Assembly (NCBI GenBank): GCA_009103225.1
Contig: RHPI01002699.1
Location: 100,578-164,577 of the forward strand
DNA length: 64,000 nucleotides
Source: Chlorokybus atmophyticus
Lineage: Eukaryota > Streptophyta > Chlorokybophyceae > Chlorokybales > Chlorokybaceae
Reading direction: 5' to 3'
Program-made: the position numbers and the translations under genes
Shown: piece after piece, positions 1 to 12,381 of the stretch
Position numbering within the stretch: the stretch's first letter is position 1
Layout: each line of letters opens with the position of its first letter
Notes under the pieces: model-generated
The model's database searches: none
What the model was told of the DNA's origin: nothing
The model's input: only the letters and a program-made list of their open reading frames with translations

Positions 1-3000
1 TGTGACGGTGCTCGTGCCTTGCTACCTGTGAGTTGGTCCAATCCACAACCTTCTCACCAAGGCACAGTATTCACACCGGAACCTTGCCCCCTCTGCCAAA
101 CACACACACGCGCCCCGCCACTCGCGCACGCACGCGCATGCGTTCGAAGCTACACACCGACTTGTGTAGCGCCTTGGATCGTCACACAAGCAAGTACACA
201 CCAGTGGCCACACGCTAGCAACCCCTGCTAACCACCACCAAGCTTGCACACCAGAAACTAGGGAGCTAAAGGTTGTATTGCAAGTTGTAGAATGTCACTT
301 TTATACCTACCAGTCTGCACATGCTACTGTCTAGACGATTCTAGCGCTAGACGGAACTAGAAGCTAAGATATTCTTGCAGAATCTTGTAGTACACTTCTA
401 GACCTTTTCAACGCACCAAAGATCTCCTAATTTGCTGCTCATATGGTCAAGTTATACTACTTGGCGCCAGGCCCTTCCAGAAATCTGGTCGAGCCCTTCT
501 CGACTGGCCCTCCGTTTTCTGGCACCTTCCGTACTGGTCTTGGGGCCCCGGTCGATATCCGCGGCAGACTCATAACTCGCCGATATCCGCCACAAGTCAT
601 TAAAAACATGTACCTTACAAATAAGGCCTAAAACGGCCATGAAAATCACAGAATTTGGCCTTGACTGTTACACTCACGCTATATATATGGTAAAGTACAA
701 GTCGCTATTAATCAAAGAGCTAATTGATGCATGTCACATATATGTTTAGTAACCACTACATATAGCACATAAATGCGCTCAGTATGTACACTACATTTAA
801 CATGACATGGTGACATTGTTTATTTGTATGAATCAATCGTCATCATTAAGTTGTTATATGACCCATTTTAAGTAACGCCCTTCTAGAGCTTCACGCAATT
901 GAATTATGTTGCGGGGCAGCAAAGAGACCATGCATATTATACATTGAACTAATGATGCCCCACTCATGCCATAACTTCAATGCAATGATTTACTTTTGTA
1001 AAGCAATTATTGCATATACATACACATGCGCATCATCGTTATGTTTAACTAATACACACGTAACATTACTGGATCACGAGCCTACAAGGTGCACTAAAAG
1101 CACCGGTTCAACAAGTGCTATCAACGGTTAATTATCAGCTATTGATGATGTGCCATATATAAGTAGCTATATATCACAAGTCTTGTACATTAACGGATAA
1201 ATACAGTGCTTTTTACGCAATCAATGATGACCATTATTGTAGTTGAAAATAGTAGCTCGTACACTTACAAATGTTTCAAACTTCCACAAAGTTTGCGTTA
1301 TTGGCAATGCAATAGCGTGTTAAAAATACCTTTGTTAAGAGAAGCAAACGCTTAGCAAGCTAGCATGGATTAAGCGTATACGGATCGTATGCCTGGCTTA
1401 CCATCAATAGGTCATGGATTATTGGATGTAACATGCAAGTTGTATCTATTATGTTGAAGAATTTTTATGTATAATAGGCACAATGATTTTGATAACCAAC
1501 AAACTTTGACCCCGTCGTATATAAAGATAAGTGCCAGGCTTAACCTCTTTAAGATTACGATAATAGGCTAAAGCTATTATTGGTCGTCTACAATTTTTAT
1601 AGCAAATGGTATTGATTTCATAAAAAGTGTTTACCATGAGTTGTGGACCCCAGATTACAGGATATAGATTATAAATGTATGCAATATTCTCACATATTGT
1701 GCCGTACGCACATGTTACAATACATAAATTCATGTAGATTTATATGCTAAAACAATGTGAATCATCATAATATATCTAGTGCAAGAATCGCATAGCATGG
1801 TACGCCTTTCCACTGTGTGCACCACATAGGGGGAAGCCTTCTGAAATCTCTATTGTCCAGTTTATGCGTATGCAAATGTTTAACTTGAGGTGTGTTTGCT
1901 ATATATTTGCGTGTGCAGTATGGCCTCGTTATAAGAGACACGTATTTCCTGCACTTTGTCTCTTACAGAAAGGGTCTCTCCTCGATGTCTGAGACCGTGC
2001 TCTTATATCGAGGTTACGTCATAAACATAGCACTCACACTTTGTAATGTCTGATGCTATGCCATGCCGTGACACGTTACATTTGTTACAGAAGTTGTTTC
2101 CGCTTACAAAGGTTATTCGTCATTTAGTACCGCACCCCCCGTGTGAGAGAAAATTGATGATGTTGAGGTCTCTTGCTCTTAGAATAGACAGATTTCGAGC
2201 GGTAAAGATATGTTCCAATGTCTCTTAAAAGGCAAAGGTTTTTAGTCGGAGGTCTCTAACGGAGAGGTTGTACTGTATGGGGGCAGCAGAAAAGTTCCAA
2301 GTTTTTTAAAAGTAAGGCTTAGAGTAAGGCTGCGGCGTCATGCGCTTGATCTCCACCGTGTGGAGGCCACACGCTGCGCAGTGCATCTTGACAACGTTTA
2401 CACTGTAACTGCGAATCTGCCAGGCTTGGTGACGACGGAGTTCCGGCTGGATTCGGTCCGTAGATGCCATCCAGATTTCTCTTACAACCGTCCGATCACT
2501 GATTCCTTCAATCGCGCGCTTCACGGTGAAATCGATATTCGCAAAACATCGCGGAAAAGGCTCCTGCAACGGGGTTGATATCGGCGACGCACGCAGAAAC
2601 AGGCTGATTGAATGGAAAAGGCCCGTTCGAACCAGGCTTTGGTTTACTAGCCAGTACAGTGTTCAGTAATTTGGCACTGCTTGGCTGCTGCGTGCCACGT
2701 GGCGTGCTCGGACAGCTGCCGCCGCCGCCTTGGCCGCCGTCGCCGGCGTGGCAGGTGTCGCTGGTTGTCGCCTAGAGCCGACGAGGCTGTTGGGTGACAA
2801 AGGTCGCGGGTTGACTGGACCTGGACGGAGGGCCTTGAGCTGCAGCCAAGGTGTGTGCTAAGCACTGTGTCCCTCTTCAGACCGGGGCCAGCCTGGCGGT
2901 CTGGCTTCGCCTTGTGTGTGGGCAACCTATGTCCTGCGTGCTGAAAACAAACAAAGATTGGTCATTGGATTATGGATTAGTATGAAATGCGCGCTCAGCC

Positions 3001-3491
3001 GCATGCAGGCCTCTTGGAGCACGTGTGTCTTGCATGCCAGCCAGTATACCACTGAAACGCAACAAGCATAGTAGTAGCTTGCACACAGAGACTATGAGCT
3101 GACACACGAACGATGCACGTTGAGGTATGCAATGCCGTTATTGTAATGCTGTTCTGGTTGGTGCTTCAGTTCTCACTGTTGCTAGCCAAGGCTTGCATGG
3201 TGCTTACTTCAGTTCCCAATGGCCATCAAACAGTGACCCTCGTTACACGTTTGCAAGTTGACTTTGAAAGTCAGTTGACTACAAGCTGCAACAGTCAGAC
3301 TGCAAGAGCTGTAGCAATGTCACATCCAGCAAGCAACATTGCCACATTGAAAAACAGCACATAGCTACCACTTTGCAGCAACCCACGTATGTTTACGCTG
3401 CATGTGCGCTGCACCTGCAGTTGCAAATGCGCACACGTGTGCTTGATTGTTAAAATTGCCACCGACTGATTGCATGCGCCCACGCACATAG
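1..3491. other. gene-free, AT-rich 5' flank
   Basis: No coding exon is recognised on either strand. From about 650 to 2300 the sequence is clearly more AT-rich than the rest of the window, with TATATA runs and only short open frames without family resemblance. From about 2300 to 2950 it returns to ordinary GC content. A minus-strand open frame at 2306-2569 and a basic one at 2647-2925 (Pro/Arg repeats) are open, but I cannot tie them to any family. Confidence 0.5.
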
Positions 3492-4181
3492 ATGCCGTGG
3501 TTTGCGACAAAAGACAAGAGGCACAGGCGCAATCTCGATCTTGATGGGGAGACGACGAGGACAGTGGAAACGCTGTCGCAGCGCAAATTGCCGCGCCAAC
3601 CCAATGTCACGCGCACCAACAAGTACACCGTCATCACATTCGTCCCAAAAGCTCTGTTCGAGCAGTACAGGTATATTGTTCTTTTGCATGGGGGCTTGAG
3701 TTGTTGTTGTCTGGCGAGTATGACGAGCAACTGATTTGTTCCAAACAGGCGTGCTGCAAATTGGTTCTTCACGCTTATGAGCGTCCTTTCGCTCACGGCT
3801 GTGTCCCCTTTCTCCCCATTGACTACAATTGGTAAGTAGTGGATTTACCAATGCATTCATCCAGTCACAGTCTCTCTCACTCTGACATCGACGCAGTCAC
3901 CCAAGTAGTCAGCAAGCGAATTTCTTTTGTGCATTCAACAGTTTTTGAATTGTTTCAGTCCGTGAGCTTGCTATGTTCTCAATATCTAACACGATGGCAT
4001 TGTGCAGTGCCGTTCATTGCGGTGGTGGGCGTGTCCATGGCGAAAGAGGCAGTGGAAGATTACCGACGCCATAAGCTGGACGCGTTCGTGAACAATCGAC
4101 AAGTCCTACGCTTGAAGAATGGCTCTTGGGAGGCCACACAATGGCGCTACATTGCAGAAGGGGACGTTGTGAAGGTGTGTG

Positions 4182-4214
<33 letters not shown>

Positions 4215-7200
4215 ATTGTTGTGTCACATGCACACCTGTGCTTGTGCGAGTGCGTGCAAGTGTATTGATGGAATGTGGACCTGTCTCGTGGTGCTCAGGT
4301 TGTCGATGGGTCAGATTTTCCAGCAGACGTGTTACTGCTCGCCTCAAGCAGTGAGGGCGGCACGGCCTGGGTCCAGACCACCAACTTGGACGGCGAGAAC
4401 GCACTCAAACCAAAGCTAGCACTTGAGCAAACCAATGTTTTTGGTGTAAGTGTTGTGGGGGTCATTGACTACACACTAACCACGCCACTTATTTCATGCA
4501 CAGATGCATACAGGCCTGCACCTCCTTCCGTATTGATATCAACTGTCGTTTCAAGTACATACAATGTGTGGCAGTGAGCTTTCATGAGTTGTCCACTTCT
4601 GCTGTTACATAACTAGCAGTTATATAGTGGGTTTGCATAGGCATGTGAACATTGGCATGGGTATACAAGTCATCTTCAGCATGTCCTAGTAGACTTTCAT
4701 TTCCGGATGTGGTGAGAGGGCTCACGCCTGGAAATGGCAGGACGACAAATGGGAAGGTGCGCACATCAGTGTGGAGTGTGACCTGCCTAACCCTGCGCTT
4801 TACTCATACACTGGAGTCCTGCACTTACCAAACGGCCAGCAGTTTCCTGTTGGCATAGAACAGGTAATGAAAGCCAACCAAGGTACATCATGTTATCTCA
4901 AAATGCGAACATACTCATGAGACCTATTTCATTGATGAGCAGCTCCTGCTTCGGGGATCTGTTCTGCGCAACACCGAGTGGGTTTGCGGTATGATCATAT
5001 ACGCGGGCCACAACAGCAAGGTATGCGAGTGCAAGCGTACGTGGGCGTGGATTTGTGGGCAACAGCGATTGTGTGTGTCAACACACTGGTTTGCAGGTCA
5101 TGCTGAACGCCGTGGACGCGCCCTCCAAGCGCAGCCATGTTGAAAGAGAGATTGACAAGATTGTCGCGGTGATGTTTCTAGTCATGCTAGTGATGTCCCT
5201 TGCGGGCGGCATCGCATACAGTGTCCTGGAGCACAAGCGCGGGAAGAACTACTGGTTCAATGAGGTACAACTGTGGGAATGTTATTGTTTGAGAATTATT
5301 GTCGTTTTGTTTCCTGACAAGTGTTGTGCATATGCAGCCATTCACCAGTAACAGCATATTTGACCCCAACGCGCCCGCGCGCATTGGGTTCTACAACTTC
5401 CTTACCGAGATTACACTTCTCCATTACTTGATTCCAATCTCGCTTTATGTGTCTGTGGAGATTATCCGCGTTATCCAGGCACAGAAAATTATCAACAATG
5501 GTGAGGATGATGAGTACAGTTGAGTAATAATAATGCAATTGTAGATCACGGGTGCTGACGGTCTGTTATTGTTGTTGTTGGTGTTGTATACAGACCTCAA
5601 GATGTACGACAAAGAGACCGGGACGTGTGCAAGTTGCAGGACATCCAACTTGAACGAGGAGCTTGGCATGGTGCGAACAATTCTTAGTGACAAAACCGGC
5701 ACCCTCACACAGGTCGGTGACAAAGTACTGCGTGCGTGCATACATGGTCATGGTTTTGGTGTTGGTGTTGGTGTTGGTGTTGTCTTCCTCACATTGTGTG
5801 TGATTGTGTTGGGTGTAGAATCGCATGGAGTTCTTCAAGTGCTCAATAGCTGGAACAGCCTACGGTCAAGGGTTGACTGATGTGGAGCGTGCAAACGCTA
5901 CTCGGCTACACCAAGTATGCAAATTGCGAAACATCTGAAAGACTGCCATGATTGATTGATTCTATGCACTGAATTAGCACTTGCTTGCAGTCACAGCGAC
6001 TGGAGTCTGCACAGCCCACGACACAGATTGAGGATGGCTTCAACATGCGCGATGACAGGTTGGACGATGGTCTGTGGATGAAGCAGCCCAACGCGGATGC
6101 CATAGCGCAGTTCATGCGCGCTCTCGCGGTGTGCAACACTTGCCTTCCAAAACATAACAAGGGTACATGCTTGTTGTCGTTGTAGTGGTTGTGTTGTTAG
6201 GGTGCTGTGCTTGCCATTACGCGCACGTGCATGACTGGTCGCATATATGCACATGGGCGCATACACATGTATGCGCCCATGTATATGGGCATGCATGCGC
6301 AGACACACTCAATTACAAATGTGCAGATGTGGGTCCCTCTCCGGATTTAACCAGATACGAGGCTGAGTCTCCGGACGAGGCGGCCTTCGTGGTGGCCGCA
6401 AAGCGTTTCGGGTTCTTCTTGATCAACCGCTCACAGGCAAAGCTGATTGTCAGGGAAGGCGTGGCAGCCACCGCCAGAAATGTGGAGTACGAGCTCCTTG
6501 CTATCAACCAGTTTTCCAGCGAAAGGTATACCCCATCACACAGGGTTACACATGAGGCCACTACCGGTACATGTTGTGTACGTTATATATGTTGTGACGT
6601 CCTGCCTCCCACATCAACAGGCGTCGCATGTCTGTTGTTGTCCGCGAGCCCAGCGGCCGCATTATGCTTTATTGCAAGGGAGCCGACATGGTGGTTTACC
6701 GCTTGCTTGCGCCCAATGCAGAAGCCAAGGCAATGCACGATGCAACCCTCGAGCACATCCAGGTCTCAGGCTTGACAGTTGGTGATGGTTGCTTCTATGC
6801 GTTGTATGTTCAAGACGCTGATAAATGCCATGTAACTGAACAGGAGTATGCCAGCTCTGGGCTTCGCACGCTTGCAATAGCGTACCGTGAAGTGTCTCAA
6901 GCCGAATGGGCCACATGGTCGACGGAGTATGAGTCCGCGCGGTCGCTGCTCCATGACAGGTACGTATAAGGCTGAATGGAGTGTATGTGTGTACATGCCT
7001 GCATATAGTCACGACTGTGCATGCACATTGTACATGTATGTGCTTGTACGCAGGCTTACTTAAGCATGTATTTGTGCACGAGTGTTTATATTGGACACAT
7101 ACACACAGGCACGCTGCATTGGAAGCTGCGGCAGAGCGCCTTGAGCGTGATTTGGTCCTGATTGGAGCAACTGCAATTGAGGACAAGCTGCAGGATGGGG

Positions 7201-9519
7201 TGCCGCAGACGCTGGCGCAGCTTCACCGTGCCAACATTAACGTGTGGATGCTCACGGGTGACCGGCTTGAAACGGCACTGAACATCAGCTTTGCATGCGC
7301 GCTTCTGCGCCACGACATGCGCCAGCTGTCCCTCACGGGCGCTGACCTACCCACCATCGGCACGGACTCCGAGAGCATTACTAAGCGCCTCACACAGTTC
7401 CTAGATGAGGCCCGCGCGTGCGTGTCCACCAAGCAGGCGTGCGCACTCGTGCTCGAGGGCGACGCCATCGCCACCGTCCTGGACAATGCCCACAGGGACC
7501 TGCTGTTGCAAGTCACACGCCTCTGCGCCACCGTCATCTGCTGCCGCATGTCCCCGCGTCAGAAGGCTGAGCTCGCTGAGGCCGTTGGCACCACCCGTGG
7601 CCACGTCACGCTTGCCATTGGTGATGGCGCCAATGACGTCGGCATGATTCAGGCCAGCCACATCGGTGTTGGCATCAGTGGCCAAGAAGGCCGCCAGGTG
7701 GGCACCCACATACTTCTGGGTTAATATCTCACTCGCATTCAGTACTGCACAATTACGCTTCACACATTAGCGTGCACACGCACACGCACCTATGCAGGTC
7801 CCCGCATAAGCTTACTCGCCAATGCACTCCTTCAATTGGGTTTGATTAAGTCACTCAATGCTTCTTTCGTGCTTCAGGCTGTCATGGCTGCGGATTTTGC
7901 AATTGCACAGTTCCGCTTCCTGGAGCGGCTGCTTCTGTGGCACGGGAGGCTGAACTACCGGCGTATGGCTCGCATGGTCAACTACTTCTTCTACAAGAAC
8001 ATCGCCTTCGGACTCACGCTTTACTGGTAAGCACTGTGTTCTAGTGTGCATCACTTGCTCCCTGTCAACGGTCTACATACACACAGCGCGGACGCACGGG
8101 CACAAGAGCATGCATACAGATGCGTGTGCGCACACACAGACGCACACGCACATGCATGTACACGTGCACACACGCGCTCTTATCGCAGGTACAACATTTT
8201 TGCGATGTTTTCTGGCACGATCACCCTCGTGTCGTGGTTCCTCTCCACATACAACATTGTCTGGACATCTATTCCGGGTATTGTGTTGGCTATATGGGAC
8301 CAGGATGTGGACTGGGAGTACACTCGACGCTTCCCGCAGCTGTACATTGAGGGCCAGTACAACCTCTACATGACCTTCTCGGAGGTCACTTGGTGGATGT
8401 TCAATGCCTTTGCACAGGTACACACTGCTCATATTTCAACCCTTGTGGGAGACTTTTGCTGTCACTTTGTTTACTCACTTGTTTGTGTGTGCATCAGTCG
8501 GCGATTGTGTTCTTCGCGGCATATGCGCAATTCGGTTTCCTGCCCAACAAGAGCAACGGTCTTGGAGTGGTGAGTGCGTTTTTGGGGTGACACACGTACC
8601 ATCAAGCAGCTTGGCCTGTCTTATACAGTTGCAGAGGTCACTCACCATCATGTTATGGTTGTACCCGATGAACAGGACCGCGAGCTACTTGGCTCAGTCG
8701 TGTATGCCAGCATACTGTTGGCGGTAACGCTGCAGATCTGCCTGATTGTGCAGTACTGGCACTTGCTTCTTCATATAGTTGTGTGGGTCAGGTACGAATG
8801 TCGCATCATCATTGCAGCCAACAGTCATTGCTTCCTTTCATTTCAGCAAGACAGGTCTACTCACTTGCGCATCTGTGTGTCTTTCTCTCTTATCAGTGCC
8901 CTCCTCTGGTTTATTGTTGTGGCCATCCTCCCCAACAAGTCCACCGGCAACTGGCGCGCATATCTTGGCAGCTCCGGCACATTCTGGCTCACCTTCGTTC
9001 TCGCCGGCATCGCGGCGGTCCTACCCGACTACTGCCTGCGAGTCTTCAGAAGGTAACCGCACACTTACATGACAACAATACCACTGGCACACACAGCCAC
9101 ATGTACATATGCATGCACTCACGTAAACACATGCACAAACATGCACGTGTGCGATCTGCTCTGTTGGTGGTATGTGTCACTGCTCGCTGTTATCCCTATG
9201 CAGCACATGTTGCCACTGCTGCTATACAACCTGGTATAAGCACAAAGCTCAAGCTAACAACGTTCGTGTTTTGCCCATATACAGGTACTTCAGGCCGAAG
9301 CCTCATCAGGTGGTGCAGGAGATCATGCAGATCGAGCGGAAGACGAAGGTGGTGCTGGATCCCGAAAGCAGAGAGGCGGCGAAGGACCCCATCACGCATG
9401 ACAACTGGCCGCTGTTTGATGACAAGTCCTCATCGGATGGCACGCCCACACCCATTACCACGCAGGGGTCGGTCGACATCGACGCGGGCAAGAAGACAAA
9501 GCAGCTGCAAACTGTTTAG
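3492..9519 (+). CDS. P4-type ATPase (aminophospholipid flippase), 21 exons
   Basis: A P-type ATPase of the P4 group, which moves phospholipids from the outer to the cytosolic leaflet of Golgi, endosome or plasma membranes, usually with a CDC50 subunit. Exons: 3492-3670, 3749-3831, 4008-4174, 4299-4445, 4693-4863, 4943-5020, 5097-5264, 5338-5500, 5594-5712, 5819-5914, 5991-6162, 6327-6525, 6621-6762, 6844-6959, 7109-7697, 7878-8026, 8189-8417, 8498-8569, 8676-8791, 8897-9052, 9285-9519. All phases close, giving 1181 aa, normal for the family. Visible marks: N-terminal [24 protein letters not shown] in M4; DKTGT with the phosphorylated Asp at 418; [11 protein letters not shown] in the nucleotide-binding domain; KGAD (600-603); [11 protein letters not shown] (838-848); C-terminal membrane helices. 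The actuator loop reads DGEN at 174-177 where P4 pumps have DGET: the catalytic Glu is kept and Thr is replaced. Family certain; substrate unknown. Confidence 0.95.
6251..6295. repeat. perfect hairpin with overlapping second hairpin, in P4-ATPase intron 11
   Basis: ACATGGGCGCATACA (6251-6265) and its exact complement (6268-6282) are separated by 2 nt. The right arm is reused in a second palindrome, GCCCATGTATATGGGC, just downstream. It lies wholly within the intron before the [10 protein letters not shown] exon. Confidence 0.8.
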
Positions 9520-10636
9520 TGTTCACACTTGATGTGTCAGTAGGTGTTTATGATGTATCACGGTTTCGCTCCTATACACTTGTGTTACTGTAAGGAACTC
9601 CTGGAGTTCTAGCGTGTTCGTTTCTTGCTGTACAGATGGAACCATGTGTTCATGAGCACACGCGAGCACTTGAATAATGCCAAAGTATGCACCCCGTTGT
9701 AAGTGTATTTCTGAGGGTTGCCTTCTCGCACAAATTGACAGTGACTAGCCAATCGCTCATATGCACGCACCAAGCATGCGCCTACACGTGTGGCGAGCTT
9801 CAGCACTATGTACACCTTGGCTTAGCAAGTGTTAGCATAATGGACTGGCTTTAAGCTTGTGTGTCAGCTGTTATGTCACATTAGAGTACAACATACTTCT
9901 GTACTTCAGCAGTTCGCGCAGTTCAATCGGTATCAATGGCAGGTAAGGGTTCTCTCTCTATGTGCCTGCCTGTATGTCTGCCTGCATGCGCCTCAGTGTG
10001 ATGTGTATTTGAGCATGAATACGCGTATGCCTCATGCACATGTGTGCCTGCAGTTACGTGTGTGCATGCGTTTGGGCGAGCTCGCATACATGTAAATCAT
10101 GCAGCATACGGTGCTTGCGCCAAATGGCAGTAGCAAGAGCGTGCTCCAATACAGTTTACATGGCGGCAATTACAATGATAGCCTCTTGTACGTTTTTACA
10201 TATTGGTCTTGCCCTTATGGTACAACCACATGTCAATGCTGCTGGTGCAAGTGACTGGATTTAAAAGTGTGTATCCGGAAAAGCTGGCATTGTGCGTTTG
10301 ATGCAGCATCTCGGAACACGACGAATGCGCATACACAATGTGGGCATACACGGTACAGCCGCGCCTTACGCAGCTTGTAAAATGTAGTAACAAAACACGC
10401 CAGAATACACTGCAATATCGAGTACAAAGATGAGCAGGCCTCAAGCTCTGCATCAGCTAAATTCTAGTCATGGGCTATGAACCAAACAATTCAACTAAGC
10501 GTTCAAACAGTGCACTGCCACTCTATCGCTAGTCCCCCATCAACTCAACAGCTACCAATCCAACAGCCATATATACACCTGCGTTTTTCACATCTTTCTT
10601 AATGTCCAACACTGATACGAGACCATCATTCACAGA
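9520..10636. other. intergenic, tail-to-tail
   Basis: Lies between the stop of the P4-ATPase (+) and the stop of the proline-rich membrane gene (-). Only short open frames in CA/TG-rich sequence; I see no gene. Confidence 0.6.
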
Positions 10637-11529
10637 CTAGTAGAACCCGCGTGGAGGTGGCGTCAGTCTCACCCACGTGTTGGAGTCCGCAACATCTGCA
10701 TCACAACAACATGGGGCATCAACACTTACATGTGAGCATGCACACGCACGCACACATGCACGCACGAGATCGTACATTGCATCTCGTGGAAGTTTCCATC
10801 CTCCTCAGCGTCGTAGGCATAGGACTCTGGTGGCGGTGGAGGTGGTGGCGGTGCATTGAACAGCAGGTCCGTATACTCTGATGGTGGTGGAGGTGGGGGC
10901 GGTGGCGAAGTGAACAGCGGGTTCGTAGACAAGGCGTCTATGACTGCAATGGTTGACAGGCGTGTGTTTGTTTGTCAGTGTGTGTGTGTGTGCGCGCGCG
11001 CGCATGTGTGTGTCTGAAATGCAAAATACCAGGAGGGGTGATGGTCTCAGGAGTGATGAACGGCTGCAGCTTGTCTGTCAAGGCGCGCCGGGCTGTGAGC
11101 TGAGGCTGTGTTGCCACAGCGGCGGCTGCGCCATCGTCCAACCTTGCTGTGAACTGAGGGTGATGCACATGATGGATACAAGAGGCAAAAAGGCACGCAG
11201 ACACTCACCAATGCACGCACACACCCGCACAGGGACGCAATGTGTAAAACAGGCTCAAACATAGAGCGTCAGAGATGAGAGACCCACATCCACAACCACA
11301 CCACCGCACCCCAGCACTCCAACTACACAACCGCATCCCAAACCTACAACCAGCAAGTTTAATAAAAGCAACCAGAACAAGCGCATCCTAAACCTACCTG
11401 GTGGCTGGGGAGGAGGTACCCCAGAGCAATGCCAGCAACAAAGAAAGGGAGGAGAAGCAGCACAACGGTGTGGATGCCGGCAGGGCGGCGTCGACCAGGC
11501 ATGATGCTGCCTGCCACCGAACCACTCAT
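10637..11529 (-). CDS. small proline-rich single-pass membrane protein, function unknown
   Basis: Four exons on the minus strand: 11398-11529, 11030-11153, 10776-10943 and 10637-10695. All junctions are GT-AG and phases close to 160 aa. The N-terminus is short and basic (PGRRRP), then one hydrophobic helix (about residues 20-40, VVLLLLPFFVAGIALGYLLP). Next comes an Ala/Thr-rich linker (about 45-85), then two runs of eight prolines, each followed by an acidic tyrosine-bearing stretch (SEYTDLLFNA and ESYAYDAEEDG), and the end PPPRGFY. The proline runs could bind SH3, WW or EVH1 modules, and the N-terminal helix is probably a signal anchor; both are inference. An in-frame ATG 15 codons upstream (11574) is an alternative start. 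Lies downstream of MND1 on the same strand, separated by about 850 bp. No family recognised. Confidence 0.65.
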
Positions 11530-11612
11530 CTTACCAACCAACTTGGTGTTGTCACACCCAACCTTCACGCACACTGTCTCCTTAGCAGGACGCCTTCACC
11601 ACTGATGGCAGG

Positions 11613-11648
11613 TGTGTATATATGCCAACCTGCTGCTGGCATATATAC
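11613..11648. repeat. 12-bp perfect inverted repeat
   Basis: GTATATATGCCA at 11616-11627 and its exact complement at 11637-11648 enclose a 9-nt loop. Intergenic, about 90 bp upstream of the proline-rich gene's start. Confidence 0.7.
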
Positions 11649-12381
11649 CCGTGTACAAACAAACATATGCGCACAGATACACATAGTCACAGACACAGAT
11701 TCACTTTGTCACATAGTCCCACAAAAATCAGCCACATAGACATGCACAGGACAGGCAAAGTATCACGCATACCTACAAGGAGCGCACCAAGCAGCACATG
11801 CATGCACAGACAGGCTGTGCTTGTATACAGTGCATCGTAGTCTGGCTTCTGCCCTCTTTCCCCTTTCCCGAGGTGGCATTGGGGTAGCATAGGAGGCTCC
11901 TACCAGGAGAGTTCCCTAAAAGGACCTTATTCAAGGGGTGCCAGGACACAGTAACGGCACTACACCTGTCTTGTCATTTAGATATACAGACCCAGGAACC
12001 GGGGGGGGTCACATCATGTGCTGTTTGATCTGACGGACATGAAGGCCATTCGCCCTATAAAGAGGCATTCTTGTAGCCAACGAAGCCAGGAGGCAGCAGT
12101 GAGTACAACGACACAAACAACAGCAGCAGCAGCAGCAGCAACAACAACAACCACAAAGCAAGCGCACAATGTCATGGGCTTAACAATCGTGCAGTCGTAA
12201 CTGCTCGGCACAAAAACAAAGAGACCTACCTTATGTCCGTATGACGCTAATCAATCAACTCACTCATGTCGCTAGACACAGAAACATTGGTGCAATGTGC
12301 AATTAACAACGACCTACCTTTGTAACTACCTGTACAGAGCAAGCCACATCATGCAGCAAATGGCATTGCCACTGACTGGCC
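11649..12381. other. intergenic between MND1 and the proline-rich gene
   Basis: No gene recognised. Contains a CAG/CAA trinucleotide run at about 12118-12150, and a short G-run at 12001-12007. Confidence 0.5.

Noticed and set aside
8635-8675. use of the acceptor at 8634 for P4-ATPase exon 19
   Set aside because: It gives the wrong frame and a stop; the acceptor at 8675 restores the conserved helix and phase.
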